Below are positions 32,212 to 43,200 of a stretch of DNA of 64,000 nucleotides, in pieces. The position numbers were made by a program, and so were the translations under genes. The stretch comes from Symsagittifera roscoffensis (Eukaryota; Xenacoelomorpha; Acoela; Convolutidae). The notes under the pieces are model-generated. The model worked only from the letters and a program-made list of their open reading frames with translations, made no database searches and was not told the DNA's origin. Position 1 is the first letter of the stretch; each line of letters opens with the position of its first letter. The DNA lies in the NCBI RefSeq assembly GCF_963678635.1, contig NC_087064.1, forward strand, positions 41,755,165 to 41,819,164, given 5' to 3'.

Positions 32212-35135
32212 ACTGGAAGCAGCGTGGGCTGGACCGAGAAACACATCAGGATCCAGACAGGGACAGATACACCTCAGATGAAGAGGGCACTGTGGTGGAT
32301 AACGCCGCAGACGAGCTCGAGCTGATAGCAGTTTCGAAACGCCCAACCAGATTGCTGCCACATGGTACGGTCGTCCGTACCAATCTGGAACCATCTGTGC
32401 AGGAAGCGACGCCCTTGAAAAAGATATGGTGTGTCAAGTTGATGGACGATGCTCATGCTCCGGAGATAATGAGTGGGCAAATGAACGTGGTAAAGACGTA
32501 TTTGAAAGACAGATACAGGCTGTCGGATCTCCTAAGGGCTCAACGAAATGATAGAATGACGAGTAGTCTGAAGAGATGGATCGAGAATGGAGCACCTGAC
32601 AAGGGAGACTTGGAAGAAGACAGCTACAAGATCTTGAAGCAATTCTACCTGAAGCGAAACGACTTGTTGTACCTGAATAAGGACGGAATCGTTGCCTGCA
32701 AGCGAAAAGAGGAGGACAAGGTCCTCTATAAATACAATTCAATAGTGTTACCACAGTTGTACCAGACCGAATTGCTCTTTCGCTCACATGATCAGATGGG
32801 TCATCAAGGCGTGGACAAAATGTATAACAGGATACAGAAACGATTCGAATGGCCGGGATTGAAAAAGGCTTGTGAGAAGTGGATCGCCGCATGCCTGTCA
32901 TGTCAGCAGGCGAAGGATCCCAGGAAACTAAGGTTCCCCCTACAGTCAATAGAGTCGTCAGGTTTCAACGAAGTGGTGGAAATTGATCATCAGAAAATCT
33001 GCATGACAGCAACGGGCTATAATCAGGTGCTGGTAATGATCGACCATTTTACGAAGTATGCGGAAGCAGCACCCTGCATGACAGCATCGGTGGAAGAAAC
33101 ATGTGATCATTTGATAAATGTGTGGATAGCGAGGCATGGCTGCCCCATCACGTTCCAATCGGACAATGGCAAAGCATTCGTGGGTGATCTCACGAAGGAG
33201 TTGATGAAAAGGTCGCAGGTAGCGCAGGCCCACTCGACCACTTATCACCCGCAAACGAATGGCCTAGTCGAGAGGCAAAACCGCACACTGGTATCCATGC
33301 TGAGAGTCTACTGCTCGCGTTACATGGATGACTGGGACAAGCACTTGCCGCAAGTGATGGGTGCTTACAACAGCACGGAGCATTCCACCACGGGAATAAG
33401 TCCGCACATGATGTTAACGGGTCATGAAAAAGCGCTCCCGTTGACGTTTTTCTACCCTGAATATGAGGAGAAGAGGACAGCACCGCAGACGTACGTGCGG
33501 GATGTTATTAGAAGACAGCAGGACCTCAATGACTTATGCAGGAGGAATACGCAACAGGCGCAAATTAGACAAAAAAGGAGGTTTGATAAAAGGACAGCCG
33601 ATGCGAAGTCCTACTCAGTTGGCGACTACGTCTGTGTGTTCCAGGAAGTGGTTCCACCAAAGGGAACCAAGAAATTATTAAAGAAATGGCGTGGTCCATT
33701 TCAGATAACAGAAGTGCACCAAGGAGGTCGTTTTTATCGATTGAGCACTGGAAGAGCAGCTCATTATGAAAACATCAAACCACACAATGCCTCGTCAGAG
33801 GATTGGTGCATCCCAGCGGACATGCAAGAGGGAGACTATTTGATAGTGGATCCTGCTTGTGAAGTGAATGAAAGGGGTACTCGCGACAAAAACGACGGGA
33901 ATGAGGTGGTATTTGACTGCGACCTACCACTGGATCTCGAGTTGACCGAGCGAGTAGAGGTGGACGATGAAACTCTACCCTATGCCGAGGAAGACTGGGA
34001 CTGCCCGGAAAAAATTGAAATTGACAAGGGAATACAGCCTGACTTTCCTCTCACTATGGAAACACGCCAAAGCAAGAGAGGAAAAAACCAGAAGAAATAC
34101 AATCCGTACGGCGAGGATTTCGTTGAAGACGGAATAGTGGTAAGTGATGTCATGGACTCGCTAGTGGGACTGGACGAAGTGGCGATGCTAGAAGAAAACG
34201 ACTTGGTGAACGATATGGATCAAGATTGGATCGACGATCGATCAGAACCGGAAGTGGAGTTCGAACCAGAAGCGGAACAGACTCATGAGCAAGAACTAAC
34301 GAACTTGCGCGTACTCGAATGGCTGCATGATCTGCCGACAGATCCGAAAGAGACGATCCTGACGATTCAGGACGTCGATAAAGACGGCATCAAATACATC
34401 AGTCATGACAATACCGAGTCCAACTGGGTCGCCCCAGATGGTCCTCTACGTGTTCCACAATCCAACCTCGATCTCCTAGACTTTGGGCGATCGACGGGGA
34501 CGTCGATGGATATTTTTGTCCGGGGAGTGGGGGTAGGACTCACCCACACCGAAAATCTGATAATAAAAAAATTGAAATCGGCAAGAGAAACCGGAGAACT
34601 AGAGACAGAGGGCGAGAATGCTAAAAAACCACCTTTTGGACGAATCTTTGAATCGTATTTTGATCTAGCGAACCATTATTCGAACAATATCGTCATAACG
34701 GACAGCGATTTCATACTCAAGGAACGCACGTGCGCCATAGCGATAACCGCGGACGTAAGCTTCAAAACAGCACTAGCGGCTGACTTCAAAAGAGAGTATA
34801 AGAATATCGAGTTTTTATGGAAACAGAGGCCTGGTGTGGGAGGGATGATAGCGTTGCCCCCTGTTGCATCACAGATACCAGGGAAATATTTGTGTTTCCT
34901 GGTTACCAAGGCCACTGATAGGCAACACGTAGATCCAAAGAGCTTGGTATTGGCCTTGACTCGACTTAGGGATTTTTTGGTTGAGAGAGGAGTGACCTCT
35001 CTCTCGTTGCCAGTATACGATCCTAATAGGGGAAAGCTACATCCGAGAGAGTTGTACGCACTTGTACATGTGATTTTTTCAGAGACTGACATAGAGGTTT
35101 ACTTACATAAAAAATACTATCTGAGCATATGCTAA
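32205..35135 (+). CDS. Integrase with GPF motif and C-terminal macro-like domain
   Basis: 976 codons with no ATG at the start; the frame is open from 32160 and is probably entered from the RNase H frame by a -1 shift. The integrase zinc finger has His codons at 32784 and 32802 and CLSC at 32892-32903. The catalytic core has Asp at 32985, Asp at 33162 and Glu at 33270, exactly D,35,E, followed by NRTL. A GPY/F-type motif (KKWRGPFQI) comes next. Residues about 560-800 are acidic and unassigned. Residues about 811-976 resemble a macro domain of the Poa1p/TARG1-like group: IAITADVSFKTALAADF matches the pattern around the first ADP-ribose-binding loop, and YLCFLVTKATD, RLRDFLVERGVTSLSLPVYD and IFSETDIEVYLH match the later strands and helices. 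The usual GCGxDxL loop is replaced by YDPNRGKL, so catalysis may be altered or lost. Confidence 0.85.
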   Translation: MVDWKQRGLDRETHQDPDRDRYTSDEEGTVVDNAADELELIAVSKRPTRLLPHGTVVRTNLEPSVQEATPLKKIWCVKLMDDAHAPEIMSGQMNVVKTYLKDRYRLSDLLRAQRNDRMTSSLKRWIENGAPDKGDLEEDSYKILKQFYLKRNDLLYLNKDGIVACKRKEEDKVLYKYNSIVLPQLYQTELLFRSHDQMGHQGVDKMYNRIQKRFEWPGLKKACEKWIAACLSCQQAKDPRKLRFPLQSIESSGFNEVVEIDHQKICMTATGYNQVLVMIDHFTKYAEAAPCMTASVEETCDHLINVWIARHGCPITFQSDNGKAFVGDLTKELMKRSQVAQAHSTTYHPQTNGLVERQNRTLVSMLRVYCSRYMDDWDKHLPQVMGAYNSTEHSTTGISPHMMLTGHEKALPLTFFYPEYEEKRTAPQTYVRDVIRRQQDLNDLCRRNTQQAQIRQKRRFDKRTADAKSYSVGDYVCVFQEVVPPKGTKKLLKKWRGPFQITEVHQGGRFYRLSTGRAAHYENIKPHNASSEDWCIPADMQEGDYLIVDPACEVNERGTRDKNDGNEVVFDCDLPLDLELTERVEVDDETLPYAEEDWDCPEKIEIDKGIQPDFPLTMETRQSKRGKNQKKYNPYGEDFVEDGIVVSDVMDSLVGLDEVAMLEENDLVNDMDQDWIDDRSEPEVEFEPEAEQTHEQELTNLRVLEWLHDLPTDPKETILTIQDVDKDGIKYISHDNTESNWVAPDGPLRVPQSNLDLLDFGRSTGTSMDIFVRGVGVGLTHTENLIIKKLKSARETGELETEGENAKKPPFGRIFESYFDLANHYSNNIVITDSDFILKERTCAIAITADVSFKTALAADFKREYKNIEFLWKQRPGVGGMIALPPVASQIPGKYLCFLVTKATDRQHVDPKSLVLALTRLRDFLVERGVTSLSLPVYDPNRGKLHPRELYALVHVIFSETDIEVYLHKKYYLSIC

Positions 35136-35620
35136 GAATTGCGCTCGGCGATAAGTGGTTTTTATTAAGTTACTCGATAAAAATTAGAGTCAAGTTTTAG
35201 ATTAGGTTAGGTTTTAGGTACAGTATTAGGGATTATGTTTTTATGTGATGGCATAGGTGTGTGATGTTTATGTGTTTATGTGTTATGTTATTGTTATGAT
35301 GTGTCTCATGTGATGGTTATGATGTGTCATAAAAGACCTGGGGTACTCCAGGTCATCAAGGTGACAGCGCTCATTCGTGCTACTCTGACAAAGATAAAGG
35401 TGGACGATCCACCTTGGTGCTAAATTTTTAAATCAGAATTAAAAAGAGAATTTCAATGGAGAGTTTTAAAGAAATGAATGATGTTGTGTCCAAAAATGAT
35501 GGTTTTAAGTCGCGACTTGTTTTTTTAGATCTTGATTGATCAAAAATTGTTTATTGAATCCATTGAATCGAAACGAGACAGGAAGACACTACACGACAGC
35601 AAGAATCAACACGATAAGAA
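35136..35620 (+). other. Non-coding spacer between pol and ORF3, with two perfect hairpins
   Basis: AT-rich, with a TGTGATG/TTATG-rich stretch (35240-35330), then two strong hairpins 43 nt apart: GACCTGG/CCAGGTC with a 6-nt loop at 35335-35354, and AAGGTGGA/TCCACCTT with a CGA loop at 35397-35415. A pyrimidine tract ending TTTTTTAG at 35528 resembles a 3' splice site and precedes the first ATG of ORF3 by about 90 nt. A spliced subgenomic RNA for ORF3-5 is a reasonable but untested idea. Confidence 0.5.
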
Positions 35621-36350
35621 ATGGGTGATACGAACGAACTCATGGAATTCCTCTCAGCGAGTCTAGGAGCGAACGGGGCTGGCGATGTTTGTGGTCGCGC
35701 TCCTCAATGCATTAGGACGAGAGGGTCGAGGGAACCGCCCTACGGAAGTCGTGTTGATGTTGGCCTTCGGTGAGTACGGGACCGCCGAGAGAGGCCGAAA
35801 TCGACTGATGAGATGGAGGCGTGGAGAAATGTCTGGCCACGACCAGGCTCGTGAGCCAGCACTAGGCGAACAGAGGGACCACCGGCTAGGTGAGATGCCC
35901 TTACCAGTCCAACCGGCGCAGCCACTCATCTGAGCGAAGAGACAACGTGATGGGCCAGGCCCGTCACATTCGGTCGACTCCCCTACAGCTGCTCCTCCTT
36001 CGAAGAAAGTGAGGGTGAGTGAAATAGAGATCCAGACGTCGGAGACGATCGAGACGCTGGAAAAGAAGGAGAAAGATCAGAGCGAGCTGTGTGCCAAACT
36101 CCAGGAGTATAGGGCAATAGCTCGAGAAAGAGACGAATGGAAGAAGAAGTACGAAGATCTACAGGTGGCTTATAAGGAGGATGAAATAAAGCACCTGAAG
36201 GAGCTGTATATGGCGAAGGTGAGCCAAGTGTCACCGGAAGTTCTGGCGAGCATGAGATCCTCGGAGGGATCCAACGACACACGCCCCGGGACAACAGCCC
36301 AGGAGCTGTGTGTATCGAGAGGGCCCGAGGTTCTGGATTTACGTGCATAG
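35621..36350 (+). CDS. ORF3 N-terminal region, interrupted (DNA-binding-like and coiled coil)
   Basis: The first ATG (35621, MGDTNELMEFLSASLGANG) is in a frame that ends at 35773. A +1 shift leads into the frame open from 35664 (LLNALGREGRGNRPTEVV, then a basic RGRNRLMRWRRGEM), which meets TGA at 35931. The same frame continues with a Pro/Ser linker and a coiled coil (about 36030-36240, charged heptads) and meets TAG at 36348, after which the long ORF3 frame follows directly. The coding-like composition on both sides of each stop suggests one original N-terminal region of about 240 residues, now broken by one frame change and two nonsense codons. No named domain is recognised. Confidence 0.6.
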
Positions 36351-39300
36351 AGAGAGCCCGAGGCTCCTCAGCAGACACGATGGTCTGCTTCTAGTCAAAG
36401 GTTCACGATACCAGACCCTTCTGACACTTACCTCGCTCCTCAGTTCCAAGAATCGTTCAACCAAGTGGCCAGAGCAACGATGGATGAGATCAGCCGAACC
36501 ACTGGACGGACATTGGGTAGGATCGTTCCTTCCCAGCGTCGTGATCAGTCATCTAATAGCTCGGAGCGAGCACCCCACACGATAGTGCCCTCGGGGACTG
36601 CGCATGGCAGAACCTATCAAAAGTCCCGCGTGGTAGATATTAGGAAGAATCTGATGACACGGCACCAGTTCACGCAAGTAGCTGCGGAGCATCCTCGAGC
36701 CTGCCTGAATGATATGAGCTGGAACCCCGCTACGAGCGACCAGGTGATTCCCCCAGGAGACAGTTTGGTGAGGGATCTGAATGAGATCTTCGTCTATGGT
36801 CAGACGACCACTTTGTCCTTTGGAGGAGCTTCAGTGGCTCAGGTCATCAAGATGATGGAATTCCAAAGCGAGGATCACCTGGATACGCTGGTGATAATGC
36901 TAGGAACTAACGACGTCTCGAGAGCCCCAGTGACTCCCGAGTGCAAGTGGGAGCCTCTGCTGGTATGCCTCCTGAATGAACTGAAAGAGAAGTGTAGGCC
37001 CAGGTTTGTGGTGCTGTGCACGATACCACAAAACCCGCTGGTGGGCACCACAGTGGCAGATTTCATGAATGGCAACGTGACACGGTGGAACGAAATGGCC
37101 CGTAACCTGGTGAGAAACAACCCTGGAGAGTTGCGACTTCTGGATCTCGAAAACACGCTGCGCATGATTGATCATATTGCGCTTACCAGAGATGGGATAC
37201 ATTTCAACACCCAACGAGGGAGACACTGGATGAATGATGTATTTCAGACGAAATTGAGGGAAATGGAGCAGGAGTCGAGGGCGACCAGTTCTCTGGCTCG
37301 GACCAGCTCAACGGCTGGAGGAAGTAGAATAAGGGCAAGCGTGCCCGAATCCCTCGTCAACCGCCTAGGGCCCTTGGCAATGGAGACGGCTGTAGCCGCA
37401 CCCACCGCTCCGAGCTCAAACGTGAGAGAGAGGCTAGGGACTGCTCCTCCTCCCAGAACACAACCGCTTGAAAGCCGACTCGGCAGATCAGTGGTTCAGA
37501 ACAGAAATAACTCCCAGACCGTGTCTAGGAGGAACGATCCGCCCGCCACGGCAAATCCTGCTTCAGCAGCAGGACCGTCTACGAGCGCCGTGCCTGCGGA
37601 GGGAGTTGAACCAGGCAACCTGCTGCTTTGGAACCGATCAGACCCGAGTCATTGGGGACAGTACAAGACAGACATGTCCACGAAATTGAACATGAATACC
37701 CTGACGTGTCGGGAGGACGCGATGAGAATGATTGGCGGAGAAAGCCCCACGGTGTCGCGACTATATCGGATTTCAGGTGTGGATTGGCTGCTGGCAGAGC
37801 AGGAGCAGTTCAGCTCTACGACTATGCTCCGACATGCAGACTTGAACGGGTTGCCTCAGGACAATACCTTTGGACCTGTGAACACGCGGTCCCTTACGGA
37901 CGTCCGACAGAGAGCCCGGGAATTGACGCCACCTGCTCGAAGAGGCAAGTTTCAGGTAGAGAACAAGCCCAACAACAAGCACCATAAAATGTACAGGCAG
38001 TTCGCTAAACCACCTGGTCAGACGCCTGGTGAGTATTCAAGGGACTACCCCCGAACGACCACGGTAGATGGAGATGACCAGAGATATGGGAAACTGAAGG
38101 CCCCAATAGGCGACGGCCTGTTCGCAGCTTACGATCCCTTAGAGATGAAAGCTGCAAAGTATCTGATCGTAGCCAGTTCCGATTATCTCTATACGCCCCG
38201 TTCTCTCTTTCGGCCCGACGTGATTTTCTTCACGGCACCTAAATTGGATTGGGGACAGGCAATCGGCATGATGATAAGTGTACGAAGGGTAGTCAGTATG
38301 GAGCCGCAGGTGATAGTGGTTGCAGGCTCAAATTATCATCTGCAAAGCAGGGGCTTATTGTCACGTCTGACGGATGGGTCGATCCCGAGCAACGAGGTCA
38401 TAGGGGAGGGGATAATGACATTGCTCTCGGCGATGGCTGAGGTAGAAGCAGCAGCAAAACAACGTTTCACCCATAATGTGGTGAAGGTGGTCTTTGTGTT
38501 GTCACCAGGGTACGCTGCATTGCCAGAACCCCTTCAGTTTGTATACACAATGGTCACGACAATAGCAGAGAGGAGGTTCAACGTGATAATTCCTGCCCCG
38601 AACAGAGTAGTAGACCCAGACAATTACTACCCGTCCCGATCTGAGCTTCCCGCCGTTTGGGCTGACATTTCGAATGCCATACAAGGGCTCAGAGATTGTA
38701 GCACAACTCGGTTGGTATTAGATGAAGTTCTGGGGTTGGAGCTGTCCAACTTTGCCAGATTGCTGAAACTAAGACCAGGGGCGGACGACGATCATCTGTT
38801 AGTACAACAGGTGGCTGATGATCTCTGGTTCAGACAGATGGATCATGCCGAGAATGAGCAGGACAGGATAGTCAGGAAGAACATGACATCAGCGGAAGAA
38901 GATCTCATGGCAATGGCTTTGCGCACGAAGCCGCACAATAACGTATGGTTGTACTTGTCACCAAGGCTGTGCACCTTGGGTGAGGACGCGTTCGAGCATG
39001 CGCCGGTAGTGATAAAGGAGATACATGTGTATCTGAAAAATTTGTTTGATGCCCGGGAGTTAGCTGGGGGCATGATGTTGAAGCTGATGCAGGACGTAAA
39101 CACGATGTCACTGGACAAGTTCCAAGCTGACGTGCTAGCCACGAGGGCACAGTACGAGCGATCGGATGCTATCTTGGGTGGAATGGGAGTGGGATGGACG
39201 CCATCCTTCCTGTCGACGTGCTATCCTAGGGCATCCCGGAACTTGATCGCGAGTTTTGTCAGAGACATCAGGAAGTTACCGATTGGCCTGGTGTTAACCT

Positions 39301-40211
39301 TGTACGTGACATTTGGTCACGAAAATTTCGTGAAGGGGCCGGCAAATCTCTTCACCCAAGCGTTGGCAGATTTGAGATTGGATGGACTCCTGACCCTGAT
39401 TGCCATGACCTACGGTCGACTGGGTGATTTGCTTGTGCTGTTACGTTACCCTGAACAACTACAGGGACCCAGTCGTGAGTTCAATGCACAGTTGGAAACC
39501 GCCTCGCTCAAGAAGATGAAAGACTGGAGGACTCTCCTGCTCCAATATTTTTTACAGCAGAACAGAAGCGTCACGGGAGAAGATAAGGTGGCGACGGATG
39601 CGAGTGAGTGCAAGCAATATTGTGGCATGCCCTTGCTGACAGATTTGGCAGTCATGATGCGGATCGATCCGTTGGCTCTGATTCACGGACTGCGGGAATT
39701 CGTCACGGTGGTGTATGGACCGGTGATGTCTTTCGTGTTCCCGGACGTGCAAGTCGAGGCATACAGGAATTCGGTGTTATACGTCAACCTGGTCTCAGTC
39801 GTGGACTGTTCTGTGCTGAACTGGGTAGAACAGAGGGAGTTGAGAGGGCTGGCCAGTGACGATAGGCTATTCGGAAGAATAGCGGAGCCAGGATGGATGT
39901 TGATGGATTTCAACAACCACTTCAAGTGCCGAATGGGCCGTGAGGAACTATCTCACATCCAGTTCAACCCGAAGCTTTGGAACTTAAGACCAGTAGTGAA
40001 GGATACGGGAGCGGCCATGGGAGTGCCACTCCTACCAGAAGCCTATGCACACGCTAAAGAGAACCAGCAAGCGTGGCTTTCCGGGTCCAGGCCGCTGCCG
40101 GACCAATGCCCTCAATATATACCGATAAGGAGGATGTTGTTGGGAGTCACATCTCTCCCATCATTGCCCCTCGCATCGGAGCAGCTCGCGACGCAGAGAA
40201 GAGAATGTTGA
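36351..40211 (+). CDS. ORF3: SGNH/GDSL hydrolase plus large unassigned region
   Basis: The frame is open from just after the TAG at 36348; the first in-frame ATG is 36480, and the residue numbers here count from the codon at 36465. An SGNH hydrolase domain spans about 95-268: PGDSLVRDL with Ser100 (block I), FGG at 119-121 (block II), LGTND with Asn149 (block III) and RDGIHF with Asp243 and His246 (block V). All four hallmark residues are present, so esterase or lipase-like activity is plausible. A Ser/Pro/Arg-rich linker (270-380) follows. Residues 566-740 look like a second, degenerate SGNH fold: SSD at 571 and AGSN at 620-623 are spaced like GDS and GTND in the first domain, but no Asp-x-x-His follows. 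Residues 750-1248 are mostly helical and unassigned. The 3' end overlaps ORF4 by 154 nt, ORF4 being at -1. Confidence 0.8.
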   Translation, partial: REPEAPQQTRWSASSQRFTIPDPSDTYLAPQFQESFNQVARATMDEISRTTGRTLGRIVPSQRRDQSSNSSERAPHTIVPSGTAHGRTYQKSRVVDIRKNLMTRHQFTQVAAEHPRACLNDMSWNPATSDQVIPPGDSLVRDLNEIFVYGQTTTLSFGGASVAQVIKMMEFQSEDHLDTLVIMLGTNDVSRAPVTPECKWEPLLVCLLNELKEKCRPRFVVLCTIPQNPLVGTTVADFMNGNVTRWNEMARNLVRNNPGELRLLDLENTLRMIDHIALTRDGIHFNTQRGRHWMNDVFQTKLREMEQESRATSSLARTSSTAGGSRIRASVPESLVNRLGPLAMETAVAAPTAPSSNVRERLGTAPPPRTQPLESRLGRSVVQNRNNSQTVSRRNDPPATANPASAAGPSTSAVPAEGVEPGNLLLWNRSDPSHWGQYKTDMSTKLNMNTLTCREDAMRMIGGESPTVSRLYRISGVDWLLAEQEQFSSTTMLRHADLNGLPQDNTFGPVNTRSLTDVRQRARELTPPARRGKFQVENKPNNKHHKMYRQFAKPPGQTPGEYSRDYPRTTTVDGDDQRYGKLKAPIGDGLFAAYDPLEMKAAKYLIVASSDYLYTPRSLFRPDVIFFTAPKLDWGQAIGMMISVRRVVSMEPQVIVVAGSNYHLQSRGLLSRLTDGSIPSNEVIGEGIMTLLSAMAEVEAAAKQRFTHNVVKVVFVLSPGYAALPEPLQFVYTMVTTIAERRFNVIIPAPNRVVDPDNYYPSRSELPAVWADISNAIQGLRDCSTTRLVLDEVLGLELSNFARLLKLRPGADDDHLLVQQVADDLWFRQMDHAENEQDRIVRKNMTSAEEDLMAMALRTKPHNNVWLYLSPRLCTLGEDAFEHAPVVIKEIHVYLKNLFDARELAGGMMLKLMQDVNTMSLDKFQADVLATRAQYERSDAILGGMGVGWTPSFLSTCYPRASRNLIASFVRDIRKLPIGLVLTLYVTFGHENFVKGPANLFTQALADLRLDGLLTLIAMTYGRLGDLLVLLRYPEQLQGPSREFNAQLETASLKKMKDWRTLLLQYFLQQNRSVTGEDKVATDASECKQYCGMPLLTDLAVMMRIDPLALIHGLREFVTVVYGPVMSFVFPDVQVEAYRNSVLYVNLVSVVDCSVLNWVEQRELRGLASDDRLFGRIAEPGWMLMDFNNHFKCRMGREELSHIQFNPKLWNLRPVVKDTGAAMGVPLLPEAYAHAKENQQAWLSGSRPLPDQCPQYIPIRRMLLGVTSLPSLPLASEQLATQRREC

Positions 40212-43200
40212 AGTGGAGTGAAGGGATGGAGCCGCGCTTCATCGGCTGGAATGTTGCAGCCGCGCACACGTTTGACTTCTCATTTCCTGATGCTTGGAGT
40301 AGAAAGAAGATCAAGGCACTACCTTCCAGGAGACCAGAGGTCTCGGCCGAAAGGTGGAACGAAGTGTATTCTCCCACAGACGATTGGTCAAGACTGAAGT
40401 GGTCAGGAGAAGTGAAAGTAGTGATGATGGAAGTGGCAAAGGAGAGCAGAGGAGGCTCGTATATAACAGTAGAGGACCTGGCACCACATGGCGAGGAGTC
40501 TGTGGAATTCCTGGTGAATGATGAGTTGTTTTATCATGCAGGAGACATGACCGTACCGGCTCGGCCGGACTCGGGCATAGATTCACAACAAGGACCTTCC
40601 GGACCCAGGCCGAAACCTGATGCAGGTGATGATGAATTAATGGATCAGGACGATGACGACGACATCGAGGGAAAGACGGGAAAACCGGGTGAGACGGATC
40701 TGGGAGCGTTGGAGAGAGACTTGTTAGAATACCGGTTTAGTGAAGACGACGATGGGGAAGTCGATAGGAGTCTGTTGCTAATGACGCCATCGTCTTTCAT
40801 GTCCCCTACAAACGAGGCGTCGGCCGACTTATCCCCGATAGACCCAATAAGCCAGACGAGAGAATGCCGAAGCAGGGATCCGCAGAAATTGCTCCATGAG
40901 TCACCAAGGAGGAGAAAAATCGAAGAATCAATGAGGGTATCCTTCCTGAGCACATTGCCGGAAGAGGAATGGGAGAGATGGGTGAATTTCATGGAAAGAT
41001 CATGGGACGTGATAAGGCGATATGGGACGCAGTCCATAATGAAGGTGGGATTGAACCAACCCATCATGCGTGAGGTCTTGGAGAAAATAGTGAACTCCAT
41101 GGAGTCGGATGTTCTGACCGAGTCAGTAACAGAAGACAGTGCCGATGATCAGCAGGTTGCAAAGAAATTACCTGTCAGACGAGCCAGGAAGGGGCTGAAG
41201 CGACTAAAAGGGAAAACAGGAAGTCGAGCCATGAACCCGAGAGTGGTGAAGTCGAGAGCCAGCGCAGTGGTGACCTCTCTAACGAGCGCAGGTCGTTCAG
41301 GCGAGAGCGGGCAAGGAGATAGTGCAACGCTGACAGGGGGAGAAAAAGAGAATCTGATACCACCTATGCTCTTGGCAGGTCTGACCACGACTGCCGTAAG
41401 ATCAAAGAAAACAGCACGAACCCTGGCAGACACTAAATTAGAGATGGAGATCATCAGTCAATGTGGATCTGGAGGACTTGAAGATTACAGGCCCTCGCGG
41501 ACCAACATAGCCAAGCTGAAGCTGGAAGGACAACTCGACGTGGTCGAGTACAGTCGAGTCACTGTGCCGGAATCAGTCCACATGGGAGATCCAGCAGGAG
41601 GTTATGTGGAGATGTTGAAAGCGAGAAACTCAGCGAGAGGGCACCTGATGGCTTGGAGCGAGAAGCGAGCCATGCAGGAATATCTGAAAGAGCTCACGGA
41701 GAATTCAAACTTAAATCGACAAGAATACGGCACGGTAATGTCCTCTGAAGCGAACGAAATTGGATTGGAAAGGCTACTAGAAATCTCCTGGAGGGCGGCC
41801 CTCCAGAGATACTTCGACGAATCGATGCATGCACCTGCTACGGTGGCAGCATACCTGGCTCATCCTTGCATGAGAACTGATCTGCAAGTACGGTTGGCTT
41901 GGTGCCTGATGGGCATCAAGAAGGCGGAGTATGAAGCCAGTAATGATTCGAAATCACGGGAACAGGAGCTGGAGTTGATGGAAGCTCTGCGAGCGTTGAT
42001 TTCTAAAGACGATTCTGCGATAGCATGGGCTAAGCGTAAGGATGCCCTTTGCTTTGTCAGGTTCGTGGTGGATCGTATCCCCACTCCTGTTTTGGGAGAA
42101 TGTATAAAGATCATTCGGCAAAAGGGAGTTGATTGCGAAAGGAACTTCCTTAGGGCACTCCTGGAACTGTATCAGGACATGCCGTTGACTGTACCAAACA
42201 AGGAGTCGAAATACATGGAGAGCTATCGCAAGTTGGAAGAAGTGAGAAGATATTCCAACAAAGAATTGAAAGTGAGCCGGGAGTTGATTGAAGCAGTCAA
42301 AGGACAAAAAGAGTTTGCAACACTAGGGAAACTGAAGTCGTTCCAATATGTGTCTGGCATACCGGGGATGGCGTATAATCCCTTCGTGAATGAAGAAGCC
42401 AGGGAAGCGTACTTCGACTATGAGCAAGTCATAGTACTCAATTTCTGGATTGAACGTATTAAAGAAACTGGGATGCTGATGGTGGAACAACCCAAGCTGG
42501 GAATTATCTTGGAAGAACGAGTGGTCGAACCCTCGGTTCCCGAGCTAAAGGGGCAAGTGAGTTTTGATTGTGGTTCTTGGGACGGTCCCTTGAAAACCAG
42601 TCTAGTGACGATGTGGGAACTCATGAAGCCTTCTTGGTGTCCTCATCCTAACGCCGGCTTAATCTGGGACATGACGGCGGATATCACGTTAGACTTAGAT
42701 GATGACGCGAGTTTGCATGATCTGGCCATGATACATCATCTGCTGGCCATGAGGTTGACGAAGCGGAAGAGCAACCCATCCACGGAGCTGTCCGAGGAAG
42801 GTCCATCGAGCAATTGGTTGAAGCAAGGCACATGCTTGGCTCAACATAGTGGGATGGAAGGACATGTTTGTAACCTGGGACACTGCCTGGTTACGCTGAG
42901 CGAGCAGCATCGGCAAAAGGCACGATTGTACGGAAGATTGAGCATGTCGGATAAGAGTGGCATGGAGTTGGTCGCGGACTGTCATGGGGTGACGGATGTA
43001 AATTTGATCACAGCCTTGGGATTTTGTAGCATGACGAGTTCGATTGAATCGCTTGAGCGCCTGGAGCGTGCCCATGAGCTAGTGACGTCCCTCAGCGTGG
43101 AAGTATTCCCTGGAGCATTGCAAACGGAGCAGAAGATCGGAGGCTGGAGAGAAGCTCTGGAGAACGAGATGAATCTGAAAGATAGTGAGGCCTATCATAA

